Assembly (NCBI GenBank): GCA_041484195.1
Contig: JBGPHC010000017.1
Coordinates: 1 to 64,000 of the forward strand
Direction of reading: 5' to 3'
Length of the DNA: 64,000 nucleotides
From: PSRI01 sp041484195
GTDB lineage: Bacteria > Bacteroidota > Bacteroidia > Chitinophagales > Chitinophagaceae
Under the pieces are notes generated by a model. That model searched no databases, had not been told where the DNA came from, and saw only the letters and a list, made by a program, of their open reading frames with translations. Positions within the stretch are counted from its first letter, which is position 1; every line of letters begins with the position of its first letter. A program made the position numbers and the translations under genes. Shown one piece after another: positions 50,646 to 60,485 of this stretch.

Positions 50646-53243
50646 CTATTTTATGATCTCCAGCCTGATCGCCTCCTGTACAGCCTTAGTGCGGGATTTC
50701 GCTTCAAGCTTGAATAGTATATTTGAAATATGATGATCCACCGTTTTAGCAGATATGAAAAGCCTGGCAGCAATTTCCTTGTTCTGCAAACCCTCATTAA
50801 GCAAATTCAACACATCCAGCTCGCGATCCGTCAATTGCGCGGGATTTGATTGGGTAGTTTTCCTGATACCGCGTGGAATATTTTTGATGCCCGACCTCCT
50901 CATTTCCATCTTCAGCTTTTCAAATGTGGCCTGGGCGCCCAGGCCCTGAATGATATTGAGGGCTTTTTTCTTGTCATCAAGGTTTCCTTCGAATAGGGCG
51001 AGTGCCTCTTCGTATGGGCAACCGGTTTTCTTCCAAAATGCAGCTGCTTTCAGGGCCCGGGAAGCGTTACTAATGGCGTAGCCTTCAAAGTCCGCTTTCA
51101 ATGACATATCCTGTTTCCTCGCCAATCGTAACCAAAACGCGAATACACTTTTTGCGATGATATTTTTTGACTTCCCGATCAAGACAATTGTCTGATCAAG
51201 TTCTTTTGATTCAACATAAGTGTTTCCTGTTATCCATTCATATTCCAGTAAAGCCGATATCGTGGGAATAATCCTTTGCAGTTCCATGGTTTCAAAAGCC
51301 ATAGTCTTTGCTTCCATTAATAATGGGAGCACATCGGAATCCCCTCTTCTAAATTTTATGGTAGCCATGACTGCAATTGCACCGATCCTGATTACCGGCA
51401 ACAACGATTCGTTTCTAATAAGTATTTCCGCACAGTTATAAGCTTCTTTCCAATTTCCGGTTTCGAGGTTCAGCCTGGCTCTTTGGTAATGCATGAATGA
51501 TGACCAGGAATCAAGGTCTCTTTCTTCGCAATATTCCATACCCTTTACCAATGAATTTGAGGCAAAGGAATAGTCTTTGATGTTGATGGCAATGCTGCCC
51601 AGGTTGGCGTAAGCCCTGGCTATGTGCTCGTGATAGGAATTTTTTAAGGCAATGGCCAGGCTTTGTTGCAAAAGCTCAATGCCCTTTAGTTTGGATGCGG
51701 GAATACTCATTTGTATGGCACCCACATTGTTCAAAGCATGGGAAAGTATCTCCTCGTCATCCAGTTCTTTAGCCATCGCGATGGCTTTTTCTCCCCAGAA
51801 AATACATTCGTCAGCTTCGGCTGAAAGCATTTTCAACTGTGACATATTGCTGTATGCCATGGCCTTTGCCCTGGAGGGGGGGTTGCTCTCCAATACTTCG
51901 ATGGCTTGCACGCCAAAACTCTCTGCCTGTTTTCGGTTGCCTTCGAACCACCAGAGTCTTGACATGAACCGCATGCTATTACCTATCTTCTCTGTATCGT
52001 TTTTCTTCTTCCAGAGATTCAGCGCCTTTCCGGTATAGATGATGGCTTCCTTTATCTGGCTAGTCAGATAACATTCATACGCATAGGATTCATAAAATTG
52101 AATTAGCATATCCTTATCATTTCCCTGGTAATATTCTATGGCGGATAAATACAATCTGCCAGCTTCTATATGGGCTCCAACAGATGCAGCCTTCCTGGCC
52201 GCCAGGGGAGCGTACTTCACTACCAGTTCATATTCATTTGCATTCTTGGCATGATGAATGATCCGTTCGACAGCCTGATTCCGTTCAAAACTTTCCAGGA
52301 GCAGATCCAGTATTCTCTTGTTTAGGGAAAGCCTTTTCAGCGGAGACAGATTTTCTTCGATCGTTCGTCTGAATAGTTCATGCTTGAAAGAGATGAATCC
52401 ATCCTGTAGGAAAAGAATTTTGGATTCGAGACAGCGCTCGAGCGCAGCTGCATACAGAGGCTCAAATTTTTCAAGATATTTTACCTCGAAGCTGACCGGT
52501 ATCACCGAGAGTAATTCCCAGACCTGTTTGGTTCTTTCCTCCTGGCGATTATATGCCGAGATGATGGAATCTTTGATATTGTCGGGCACACCCACACTGT
52601 AGCTCGATAAAATTTCACTTACATAAAAAGGATTACCTCCGGAAATGCCAAAAACATCTTCACCCTTATAACCTCTTTCATCGGCCATTTTTTCAACCGC
52701 ATGTCTGGATAATGGGACCAGTTGTAAACGGGTAAATGTATCGGGATTTAATTGGCCCAAAACATTTCGAAGTGGATGGTGTGAGTGTATTTCATCGTCA
52801 CGGTACGTAAGAATAAAAAGGCATTGCAACTGTATTATCCGCCTCGCCAGGAATTTGATAAAATCCAGGGTGGCTTCATCTGCCCAATGTATATCCTCAA
52901 ATACAATCAGGCTTGGTTTTTTTTGAATGCTTAATTCATGAAAGAAGCGGGTAAATAATCCCGCCCTGTCGGCCATGTCTACACTGTTTTGCCAGAGATC
53001 GTCCCGGATCTGTAAGGCTATATCATATAAAGGCGCCAGAGGACGAGGCGTGAACAATGCATCGCAGGTTCCCAGGTAAATATTGCAATCATTCTTCCGT
53101 TTTTTGCAAAAAGCTCTTATCAGCGAGGTCTTGCCAATTCCGGCTTCGCCGCTAACCAGGATCGTATGTCCTTCACCCTCCGCAACATTTTCAAATTTCG
53201 CTTGCAGGGTAGCTAAAAACCCGTCTCTTTCTATCAACTCCAT
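50646..53243 (-). CDS. large LuxR-type ATPase regulator (AAA-TPR-HTH)
   Basis: An 865-residue protein of the MalT/LAL class. The N-terminal AAA domain has Walker A GEAGIGKT (32-39) and Walker B LIVFEDIHWADE, with SGGNPFYVSEIL typical of these STAND-like ATPases. A long TPR region (about 350-780) has repeats such as RAYANLGSIAINIKDY. The C-terminal LuxR helix-turn-helix (about 800-860) reads LTDRELDVLNLLNEGLQNKEIA. Such regulators bind a small inducer and activate transcription. The gene is divergent from the tandem DUF4242 protein at 53367 and upstream of the single DUF4242 gene, making those the likely targets. Confidence 0.88.
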   Translation of the reverse strand: MELIERDGFLATLQAKFENVAEGEGHTILVSGEAGIGKTSLIRAFCKKRKNDCNIYLGTCDALFTPRPLAPLYDIALQIRDDLWQNSVDMADRAGLFTRFFHELSIQKKPSLIVFEDIHWADEATLDFIKFLARRIIQLQCLFILTYRDDEIHSHHPLRNVLGQLNPDTFTRLQLVPLSRHAVEKMADERGYKGEDVFGISGGNPFYVSEILSSYSVGVPDNIKDSIISAYNRQEERTKQVWELLSVIPVSFEVKYLEKFEPLYAAALERCLESKILFLQDGFISFKHELFRRTIEENLSPLKRLSLNKRILDLLLESFERNQAVERIIHHAKNANEYELVVKYAPLAARKAASVGAHIEAGRLYLSAIEYYQGNDKDMLIQFYESYAYECYLTSQIKEAIIYTGKALNLWKKKNDTEKIGNSMRFMSRLWWFEGNRKQAESFGVQAIEVLESNPPSRAKAMAYSNMSQLKMLSAEADECIFWGEKAIAMAKELDDEEILSHALNNVGAIQMSIPASKLKGIELLQQSLAIALKNSYHEHIARAYANLGSIAINIKDYSFASNSLVKGMEYCEERDLDSWSSFMHYQRARLNLETGNWKEAYNCAEILIRNESLLPVIRIGAIAVMATIKFRRGDSDVLPLLMEAKTMAFETMELQRIIPTISALLEYEWITGNTYVESKELDQTIVLIGKSKNIIAKSVFAFWLRLARKQDMSLKADFEGYAISNASRALKAAAFWKKTGCPYEEALALFEGNLDDKKKALNIIQGLGAQATFEKLKMEMRRSGIKNIPRGIRKTTQSNPAQLTDRELDVLNLLNEGLQNKEIAARLFISAKTVDHHISNILFKLEAKSRTKAVQEAIRLEIIK

Positions 53244-53366
53244 ATTGCCCTTTTATAAAATGGGGAAATGAATCCCCGAAAATAGGGAAAACACCTTAAA
53301 TCCAACCCTGGAATAGAGGGTTCCTTTGCATAGTAATCTTATTATTCAAAGTTAAAATCATTTATC

Positions 53367-53999
53367 ATGAAAGGTTTTTTTCTCAGGGTCTTATTCCTCG
53401 TTTTCAGTATTATTTCATTGCAGCTATCCGCCCAGCCAAACAAGACGGATGATTTGGGTCAGAATGAGGGATCAAAGCAGCTTTTTATTGATGTCCATCA
53501 GTTGAAGCCGGGTGTAAAATATAAGGATGTTGCCGCGGCACACATTAAAGACCTGGCAGTCCAGGAAAAATATGGAGTCCATATTTTGAAATTTTGGATG
53601 GATCAAAAGAAAGGCCAGGTATATTGCCTTGCCAGTTCACCCGATGCTGAATCACTCCGCAAGACACATGCCGAAGCACACGGACTATTGCCGGAACATA
53701 TTTACCATGTAACGCCCGGACCGGAAGCGACCACTAAGATCAACAAGCAGTTATACCTGGATGTGCATTACCTGGGTGCGGGTAAAGTCAAGGCCGAGGA
53801 TGTAGCAGCCGCCCACCAGAAAGACCTTGCAGTGCAGAATAAAAATGGTGTAAACTTCATCAACTATTGGTTCGACGAAAAAGAAGGTGTTGTCATGTGC
53901 CTTGTTGAAGCAAAAGATTCGGCAGCCCTCATCCGGAATCATAAGGAAGCGCACGGTTTAGTGCCAGCATCCGTGATGAAGGTGAGAGAGGGAAAATAG
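53367..53999 (+). CDS. exported tandem DUF4242 protein
   Basis: A 210-residue protein with a signal peptide (MKGFFLRVLFLVFSIISLQL, cleavage near residue 23). Two homologous halves follow: KQLFIDVHQLKPG to LRKTHAEAHGLLP, and KQLYLDVHYLGAG to IRNHKEAHGLVP. Both share the DVAAAHxKDLAVQ segment and the HxEAHGL helix, so the gene arose by internal duplication of a DUF4242 domain. Its exported location contrasts with the cytoplasmic single-domain relative at 50267. It is divergent from the LuxR-type regulator, 123 bases apart, and probably under its control. The His-rich helix could bind metal. Confidence 0.85.
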   Translation: MKGFFLRVLFLVFSIISLQLSAQPNKTDDLGQNEGSKQLFIDVHQLKPGVKYKDVAAAHIKDLAVQEKYGVHILKFWMDQKKGQVYCLASSPDAESLRKTHAEAHGLLPEHIYHVTPGPEATTKINKQLYLDVHYLGAGKVKAEDVAAAHQKDLAVQNKNGVNFINYWFDEKEGVVMCLVEAKDSAALIRNHKEAHGLVPASVMKVREGK

Positions 54000-54189
54000 T
54001 GGTCGAATCATGACGTAAATCATGTGAAAAATATTCCGTCAATATATTGGGCGGCCTATGATTGCCTGCATCTTAAAAATTGGGTTCAGTATTTCCTAAA
54101 AACATCGGTACAGGTTAAACGTTTTTCATGTCCGATATTGGCTACTGAGCTCTACTAAAAAACGTGACAATTAAAATTTCCCTTTACCC

Positions 54190-54320
54190 GCCTGCCGGCC
54201 TTCGCAAGACTAGTATCGCCGCTCAGTTTTAGCGCAGCCGGTCAGCTTAGCCGGGCTGGCAGGCAGTAAACAAGGAGGGATCAAAAACCATCCGCCAGGT
54301 GTCGGATGGTTTTTTTTTGT
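54190..54320 (+). ncRNA. candidate structured RNA with intrinsic terminator
   Basis: GCCTGCCGGCC (54190-54200) pairs with GGCTGGCAGGC (54254-54264) with one G-T pair, enclosing a loop that holds a smaller CGCT/AGCG hairpin. Seventeen bases later comes a strong terminator. The block lies in a 769-base gap with no credible gene, so a small RNA of about 130-150 bases ending at the terminator is possible. It could equally be the 3' untranslated end of the 53367 gene, 190 bases upstream. No known RNA family is recognised. Confidence 0.4.
54284..54318 (+). terminator. strong Rho-independent terminator
   Basis: AAAACCATCCG (54284-54294) pairs perfectly with CGGATGGTTTT (54303-54313) around an 8-base loop, followed by a run of T to 54318. 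An 11-bp stem plus a U-tract is a classic intrinsic terminator. The A-run before it could also serve the opposite strand. Confidence 0.85.
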
Positions 54321-54768
54321 GCAGAAACAAATAATCCCCGATGAGTAGCTTTTCTGGCTGGATAATGGCAGAAAGTTCAGCAATCTTTCAACATGGTGTT
54401 CTCTTCTAATACTTTTGTGGAATGAAAGTTCATATTCCTCTGACTCGCCGGAATAGGATGGATTGGATCGCGATTATTGACATTCACATATTGATTCCTG
54501 GTTAATAGTTGGTTATGGCGACATTATTATAATTTTGTTCAGGTTTCCCTGGAAAAGCATTTAGGGTGACTTCTGCAAAAAAGGAGCAGCCGGGATTTTT
54601 ATTCCTGTCTTCGCCTGCTGGCGCCCGTCTCCCGAATCAATACTCCACTGCTACCTTTTACTCGCAATCGAATCTGATTTCAACGATTGGCATCATAGAA
54701 CAAATAACTATAAGACGTAACATAGTGCGGGATTTAAGTATTGGGGCTTATCTGCCTCGCAGTTCCAT

Positions 54769-55857
54769 TCAATGTCTACTCATTATTTTTCTGGCGTTCT
54801 CCCCATAGATTTTCCTGAGTGCGCTATCCGTTAAGTAGAGGCCGTATAAGGGCCAGTGATAGTTGAACCGGCCATCATAAAAATGTTCGTCTCCGGTTTG
54901 GAGTATCCGGAATGTGCTTTGATACATTTCGATATTGTTTCCCATATCTGTTCCATACACGATTCGGTCCTGATATTTTTCAAGGAAAGCATGTACAAAC
55001 CGGGGTATCGGGGCGATCTCCCCATAGCGGGCTGCGATGTCAGCGTAGAGATTTGGATACTTGTCGAACAGTCTTCCCAAGGCCTCCAGATCAGAGCAGC
55101 AATTCGCCAGGTGGCAAGCTATGAAAGTAGTCCGGGGATTGTTTTTCACCGCATTTTCCAGGGTGTTGATCAATTGATCGTGATCCAATTTCCCTTTTAC
55201 TTTGAGATCCACATGCCAGATTGCCGCGTTCATCAAACCATCATTGGTTGAATCGGCAGGCCTGTACATCCATTGGTCTTCAGCGACATGTATGCTCACG
55301 GGCAGGCGTAACTGTGCGCATTTTTCGAGTAGTGGTTTCATACGTGGATCATCAATATGTAAGCCATAACCCGGCTTGGGTCGGGAATAGAGTTCTCCCA
55401 GCCCTTTATCTCCCAACTCGCCCACACCACGGGCGCCCTTCTTATAACATCTTTCCAGTTCTTCCAATGCCTGCTTTGGCCAACCTGACTTATCCAGACT
55501 AGTGTAGTCAAATCCGCACCAAACCTCAAACCTGTTTTTGTATCGTGCATACCTGGAAATAACCGAATCAAAAGCGGCCCCAGTGGAATAGGAGAGGATC
55601 ATCGTTTTTTCAATGCCAGCATCATCCATGGTTTTCACCCAGGCATCGATCTCAGCATCAGATTTTAGATAATCGTGCGAATGCATATCAATGACCGGAT
55701 ATTTTGCCTTTTTGATTTCAGTCTGTGGCGTTTTGTAAATGGATACAGGGCGGTAATTTTTCAAACTGAGCTGATCAACTTCCTGGGAGAATGATCTGGA
55801 ACTCAGGAACAGGGCCATAAAGACCGACATATAAGTGAAACAATGGAAGGATCTCAT
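54769..55857 (-). CDS. exported amidohydrolase (TIM-barrel)
   Basis: A 362-residue protein with a signal peptide (to about residue 25, RSFSQ). Motifs of the amidohydrolase superfamily are VIDMHSHDYL (HxH metal motif), VSIHVAEDQWM, FIACHLANCC and YGTDMGNNIEMY (late Asp). The overall layout fits Amidohydro_2 members and is distantly like TatD. It would be periplasmic, with an unknown substrate. It is convergent with the RNA/terminator region on its left and has the unrelated lectin-fold gene upstream 198 bases away. Confidence 0.78.
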   Translation of the reverse strand: MRSFHCFTYMSVFMALFLSSRSFSQEVDQLSLKNYRPVSIYKTPQTEIKKAKYPVIDMHSHDYLKSDAEIDAWVKTMDDAGIEKTMILSYSTGAAFDSVISRYARYKNRFEVWCGFDYTSLDKSGWPKQALEELERCYKKGARGVGELGDKGLGELYSRPKPGYGLHIDDPRMKPLLEKCAQLRLPVSIHVAEDQWMYRPADSTNDGLMNAAIWHVDLKVKGKLDHDQLINTLENAVKNNPRTTFIACHLANCCSDLEALGRLFDKYPNLYADIAARYGEIAPIPRFVHAFLEKYQDRIVYGTDMGNNIEMYQSTFRILQTGDEHFYDGRFNYHWPLYGLYLTDSALRKIYGENARKIMSRH

Positions 55858-56055
55858 AAGCTGAAAGTATTAAGATGCGCCATATCGCAATCGCAATTCA
55901 ACGTCTCCTGGCTAAAGTTAAACGATATGGGCTGACTATACAAACGGCATCAGACCTGAATACGAATGATCGTATATTATATTTAGTTTGGACGCATGGA
56001 AAACCTAAATGCTGGTGCCGGCCATCCTATTGAAACAGCAGTCCTGCGTATCCGC

Positions 56056-56718
56056 TTACTTATTCGTGATAACCAGATTAGCAAAGTCTCCGCCTGAATT
56101 ATTACCTACCCATAGACCTATTTTGCCACTTTGATGGTCGTTTAACTGGTCAACGCTAAGGCAAGCTTCCTTGCTATTATTTACATAGACGCTTATATGT
56201 GGATAGTCCACGATTATTTTAACATGAAACCATTCATTTGGGTTAGGCGCAGCGGGAATGACCTTTTCGTATTTTCCATATTGCTCTTCTCTCAATTTAT
56301 CCCATGGATAAGCAGGCTGCGAAACATATTGGACTGCATGGATATGGCGAACTGGGTCTGAAGATTGAAAATTAAAAGGCCGAAAATAAATAGCATCAAA
56401 AGTTTTTTCATCATTTCCATGAAAGGCAATTCCCACAAAGCTTTGCTGCAGCAGATCCTTTCCCTTGATATCAATTTCAATGATTCCGTTTGTGAAATTG
56501 ACGCCTTCAAGCCATGCCACGCCGTCTCCCGCCATTTCAGAGAAGCGGACTGCTGTTTGTTCCTTGTCCGCAATAGGCATGAGTGTGCGATTAAACACCT
56601 GGACTTTGCCGGTTTTGGTCAGGCTATTAAGATCATATTTTATGGGGTTGCCTTGTCCTGATGCCGAAATTGCGATGGTCAAAGCAATCGTGGTAGGTAA
56701 AAAGCAATTGGAATCCAT
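56056..56718 (-). CDS. secreted DUF1080-like concanavalin-fold protein
   Basis: A 220-residue protein with a signal peptide (about residues 6-22). The mature chain is all beta in pattern: GIIEIDIKGKDLLQQSFVGIAFHG, DAIYFRPFNFQ, NEWFHVKIIVDYPHISVYVNN and SGKIGLWVGNNSGGDFANL. These are the strands of DUF1080 (3-keto-disaccharide hydrolase-like) or LamG-type domains. Many DUF1080 proteins bind or cleave keto-glycosides; this one is a short single-domain example without visible catalytic proof. Single-gene unit. Confidence 0.78.
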   Translation of the reverse strand: MDSNCFLPTTIALTIAISASGQGNPIKYDLNSLTKTGKVQVFNRTLMPIADKEQTAVRFSEMAGDGVAWLEGVNFTNGIIEIDIKGKDLLQQSFVGIAFHGNDEKTFDAIYFRPFNFQSSDPVRHIHAVQYVSQPAYPWDKLREEQYGKYEKVIPAAPNPNEWFHVKIIVDYPHISVYVNNSKEACLSVDQLNDHQSGKIGLWVGNNSGGDFANLVITNK

Positions 56719-57096
56719 ATTAGAAATTTGGAATTAAAGTAAATGGCTATTAAACTTTGGTGGATAGAATCTCACAGCAATCAAACAAGATAATGAGACG
56801 GGAGGTCATCATTTTACTTTTTTAAAAACTCAAGATATAGCTTCTTCTTTTCAATTGCAATAACAACTGTTGGAGTTTCAGACTTAAGATTTTTGCTAAT
56901 TGGATGGAGAATAAATGCAGGCCAAAATGACCCGGGAGAAAGATTTAGAGACTGGAACTACTGAATAGGATCCAGAAAAAATTTTCCCTTCCCATATATG
57001 ATTTTGAATTAACTTAGAGAGCAGGTCAAAATACTCCCTTTTATATTGACTGAGTTTAGTGTTAAGATTTCACCCTTATGGTTATAATCAGTTTTT
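56719..57096. other. intergenic region before the SDH operon
   Basis: A 378-base gap between divergent genes. No frame is convincing and no hairpin is apparent. The promoter of the SDH operon should lie between about 57000 and 57090; I do not see a clear consensus. Confidence 0.35.
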
Positions 57097-57900
57097 ATGA
57101 CTGAAAAAAACTTTGCGGGAACACTTCGAAATTTTGGTCAGACTTACCGGAAAGATATCTGGTGGCTATATCCTATGCTGGTCTTCATAGCACTCACTTC
57201 ATTCGTTATATATGTTACATGGGCCGCATTACAAGGCGAGCACTATTGGTATGGATCTTATATCTCGCCCCTCTATTCTCCCGAACTCTTTGGTAGTTCA
57301 CCCTATAGTTGGTTTGGTCCCAAGCCCGGATGGTGGCCGGCGATATTACCCTGGTCGCCTGCAATCCTTGTACTTTGGGCTCCCGGTTTATTCCGGCTGA
57401 CCTGTTATTATTACCGTGGCGCATATTATAAAGCAATATGGGCCGATCCTCCCTCATGCACGGTATCCGAACCTCGTAAACAATATCGGGGCGAACATTC
57501 TTTTCCATTGATTTTACAAAATGTGCATCGATATTTTCTCTATATCTCCTTGTTTTTTTTGATTTTTCTTGCTCTTGATGTCTGGAAAGGACTATGGTTT
57601 ACTAGTCCAGGCACGAATGAGAAAACTTTTGGCCTTGGCGTGGGCTCTCTGGTCTTAGCCGTCAATCTGGTTTTTCTTGGCGGATATGCCTTGGGTTGCC
57701 ATTCATTACGCCATCTCGTTGGTGGATTCCTGGATCGTCTTTCCGGCGCTCCCATTCGACGCAGAGCATATCTATGTGTCAGTTGTTTTAACAGGAAGCA
57801 TATGTTATGGGCCTGGATGAGTTTGTTTTGGGTTGCTTTTTCAGATATCTATATTCGAATGTGCGCACTGGGTATCTGGTCTGATTGGAGAATTTTTTGA
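57097..57900 (+). CDS. succinate dehydrogenase membrane subunit, non-classical type
   Basis: A 267-residue membrane protein with about five hydrophobic segments. Landmarks are NVHRYFLYISLFFLIFLALDVWKG, GGYALGCHSLRHLVGG and the C-terminal AWMSLFWVAFSDIYIRM with final DWRIF. These remind me of the membrane subunits of actinobacterial Sdh1-type enzymes, not the usual class B cytochrome b of Bacteroidota. The large periplasmic loop near the N-terminus (YWYGSYISPLYSPELFG) is also unlike the usual Bacteroidota subunit. It anchors the catalytic subunits and reduces quinone. Its stop overlaps the SdhA start by one base (TGATG). Confidence 0.75.
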   Translation: MTEKNFAGTLRNFGQTYRKDIWWLYPMLVFIALTSFVIYVTWAALQGEHYWYGSYISPLYSPELFGSSPYSWFGPKPGWWPAILPWSPAILVLWAPGLFRLTCYYYRGAYYKAIWADPPSCTVSEPRKQYRGEHSFPLILQNVHRYFLYISLFFLIFLALDVWKGLWFTSPGTNEKTFGLGVGSLVLAVNLVFLGGYALGCHSLRHLVGGFLDRLSGAPIRRRAYLCVSCFNRKHMLWAWMSLFWVAFSDIYIRMCALGIWSDWRIF

Positions 57901-59711
57901 TGCCATCTTACGATACATATAATTACGATGTACTTGTTATAGGTGCAGGCGGCGCAGGCCTTCGTGCTGCCATTGAATCTGCAGCCTCCGGCGTTTCCGT
58001 GGGATTGGTCTGCAAATCCTTATTGGGCAAGGCTCATACTGTAATGGCCGAAGGTGGTATTGCCGCAGCATTGGCCAACGTGGATGAACGGGACAATTGG
58101 AAAGTGCATTTTGCGGATACTATGCGTGGCGGCCAATATCTGAACGAATGGCGTATGGCTGAGTTACACGCCAAAGAGGCGCCTGAACGGGTACGCGAAT
58201 TAGAAGCCTGGGGCGCATTGTTCGACAGAACAAAAGACGGGCGCATACTGCAGCGCAATTTCGGAGGTCACAAATATCCGCGCCTGGCGCATGTGGGTGA
58301 CCGAACGGGATTGGAAATGATTCGCACTTTGCAGGATCACGGAATCCACCAGGGAATTGAAGTGCATATGGAATGCACGATTGGAAACCTTCTTAAAGAA
58401 GGAGATCGCGTGGTGGGAGCTTTTGGTTATGAAAGGGAAAAGGGTCAGTTTAGAATGTTTCGTGCAAAGGCGGTTGTATTGGCAACCGGAGGCATTGGGC
58501 GCGCATTCAAGATCACCAGCAATAGCTGGGAATATACCGGAGATGGACAATCGCTGGCATATCATGCAGGAGCAGAACTGAAAGACATGGAGTTTGTTCA
58601 ATTTCACCCAACCGGAATGATCTGGCCTCCGAGTGTTCGCGGAATTCTTGTTACGGAAGGCGTTCGCGGGGAAGGCGGAGTTTTAAAGAATAAGGAGAAT
58701 CGAAGATTTATGTTTGACGATATTCCGCAATTATACCTCAACCAAACTGCGGATAACGAAGAAGAAGGTTGGAGGTATACCCAGGGAGACAGGAAGGCGA
58801 GGCGACCTCCGGAGTTACTGACCCGTGACCATGTGGCCAGATGCATTGTTCGCGAAATTAAAGAGGGCAGAGGTAGTCCTCATGATGGTGTGTTCCTGGA
58901 TATATCATGGATCAGTAAGAAAATACCAAATGCAGAGGAGCATATAAAGAAAAAATTGCCCAGCATGTACCATCAATTTAAAAAGCTGGCAGATATTGAC
59001 ATCACTAAGGAGCCCATGGAAGTAGGACCTACCACGCATTACATGATGGGTGGAATTCGTGTTGATCCAGATACACAAATGACGACGATACCCGGGCTTT
59101 TTGCAGCCGGCGAAGCAGCAGCCGGATTACATGGAGCAAACAGGCTTGGAGGTAATTCGCTTTCGGACCTCCTGGTATTTGGAAAAAGAGCTGGTGAATA
59201 TGCAGCAGAATTTGCCAGGGAAAATGAGCATGGTATTATTGATGACCATGAAATTGCATTGCTTGCTGGCATAATGCTGGAGCCCTTTGAACGGTCAAAT
59301 GGCGGCAACCCCTACCAGGTGCAATATGACCTGCAGGAAATGATGCAGGACCTCGTCGGTATTGTACGTACAGAGAAGGAAATGCTGAGGGCAAAGGAAG
59401 GATTGAAAAAATTATGGGAACGCTCCGCCAACGTAAGTGTAATTGGAAACAGGGAATACAATAACGGATGGCATACTGCGATGGACCTGCACAATTTACT
59501 TACAGTTTCCGAAGCGATTACAATGGCGGCCATAGAACGGAAAGAAAGTCGTGGAGCACATTTTCGGGATGATTATCCGCGAAAGGATGATGAAAACGCA
59601 AAGTTCAACCTGATCATTTATAAGGGAGCCGATGGCCAAATGCAAATCAGGCAAGAGCCGATAAAAGAAATGCGGGAAGACCTTAAACAAATAATCGAGG
59701 AAATGAAATAA
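57900..59711 (+). CDS. sdhA: succinate dehydrogenase/fumarate reductase flavoprotein
   Basis: A 603-residue protein from the ATG that overlaps the upstream stop (TGATG); an in-frame ATG at 57885 would add five residues. The FAD site GAGGAGLRAAIE is at residues 15-26, the covalent-FAD histidine is His46 in GKAHTVMAEGG, and the catalytic motif QFHPTGM and the substrate-binding THYMMGGI and LGGNSLSDLLVFG are present. It oxidises succinate to fumarate, or the reverse, and passes electrons to the iron-sulfur subunit. It is coupled to both neighbours, the SdhB start overlapping its stop by one base (TAATG). Confidence 0.92.
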   Translation: MPSYDTYNYDVLVIGAGGAGLRAAIESAASGVSVGLVCKSLLGKAHTVMAEGGIAAALANVDERDNWKVHFADTMRGGQYLNEWRMAELHAKEAPERVRELEAWGALFDRTKDGRILQRNFGGHKYPRLAHVGDRTGLEMIRTLQDHGIHQGIEVHMECTIGNLLKEGDRVVGAFGYEREKGQFRMFRAKAVVLATGGIGRAFKITSNSWEYTGDGQSLAYHAGAELKDMEFVQFHPTGMIWPPSVRGILVTEGVRGEGGVLKNKENRRFMFDDIPQLYLNQTADNEEEGWRYTQGDRKARRPPELLTRDHVARCIVREIKEGRGSPHDGVFLDISWISKKIPNAEEHIKKKLPSMYHQFKKLADIDITKEPMEVGPTTHYMMGGIRVDPDTQMTTIPGLFAAGEAAAGLHGANRLGGNSLSDLLVFGKRAGEYAAEFARENEHGIIDDHEIALLAGIMLEPFERSNGGNPYQVQYDLQEMMQDLVGIVRTEKEMLRAKEGLKKLWERSANVSVIGNREYNNGWHTAMDLHNLLTVSEAITMAAIERKESRGAHFRDDYPRKDDENAKFNLIIYKGADGQMQIRQEPIKEMREDLKQIIEEMK

Positions 59712-60457
59712 TGTCAAAAACCAGTTTTCATATATGGCGGGGCGATGCAAATTCGGGGAAATTTGAGAATTATACTGCAGAGGTTTCCGAAGGCATGGTG
59801 GTATTGGACGCCGTACACCAGATCCAGGCAGAGCAAGCCAATGACCTGGCAGTTCGATGGAACTGCAAAGCCGGCAAATGTGGTTCCTGTTCGGCAGAGA
59901 TCAATGGTATGCCCAAACTCATGTGCATGACCCGTCTTGTTGACCTTCCGGCCGATAGACCCGTGATGCTGCAACCCATGAAATCTTTTCCGCTGATTAA
60001 GGATCTGGTTACGGATGTTTCATGGAATTTCAGGGTGAAGAAAAAAATCAAGAAATTTAAACCCAGGGCTCCCGACGCGAAAGACGGAACCTGGCGAATG
60101 GCGCAGGAAGATATCGACCGGGTGCAGGAATTCCGCAAATGTATCGAGTGTTTTCTTTGTCAGGATACTTGTCATGTGCTTCGCGAACACCAGCTTTATG
60201 ATGAATTTATTGGCCCCAGATTCTTTGTGTATGTGGCCGCTCTCGAAATGCATCCCCTCGATGTTGAAGATCGTCTGGCGGATTTGAAGAAATCCGATGG
60301 GATCGGCTATTGCAATATCACGAAATGCTGTACATCGGTTTGTCCGGAGAACATTACTATTACTAACAATGCTATCATTCCGCTAAAGGAACGGGTCGTA
60401 GACAAGTTTTATGACCCTCTGAAAAAATTCTTCCGGATATTTCGTTCGAAGATTTAG
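59711..60457 (+). CDS. sdhB: succinate dehydrogenase/fumarate reductase iron-sulfur subunit
   Basis: A 248-residue protein. The plant-type [2Fe-2S] ligands are Cys52, Cys57, Cys60 and Cys72 (NCKAGKCGSC ... LMC). The C-terminal cluster region has CIECFLCQDTC and CCTSVCPENI, supplying ligands for the [4Fe-4S] and [3Fe-4S] centres. It carries electrons from SdhA to the membrane subunit. Its start overlaps the SdhA stop by one base. It is followed, 32 bases later, by a likely terminator. Confidence 0.92.
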   Translation: MSKTSFHIWRGDANSGKFENYTAEVSEGMVVLDAVHQIQAEQANDLAVRWNCKAGKCGSCSAEINGMPKLMCMTRLVDLPADRPVMLQPMKSFPLIKDLVTDVSWNFRVKKKIKKFKPRAPDAKDGTWRMAQEDIDRVQEFRKCIECFLCQDTCHVLREHQLYDEFIGPRFFVYVAALEMHPLDVEDRLADLKKSDGIGYCNITKCCTSVCPENITITNNAIIPLKERVVDKFYDPLKKFFRIFRSKI

Positions 60458-60485
60458 AAATGGGCAATGTAAAAGAAATTATACA

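Noticed and set aside
54566..54808. 80-codon plus-strand frame
   Set aside because: It has no recognisable family or signal, runs over the end of the amidohydrolase gene on the other strand, and looks like non-coding sequence.
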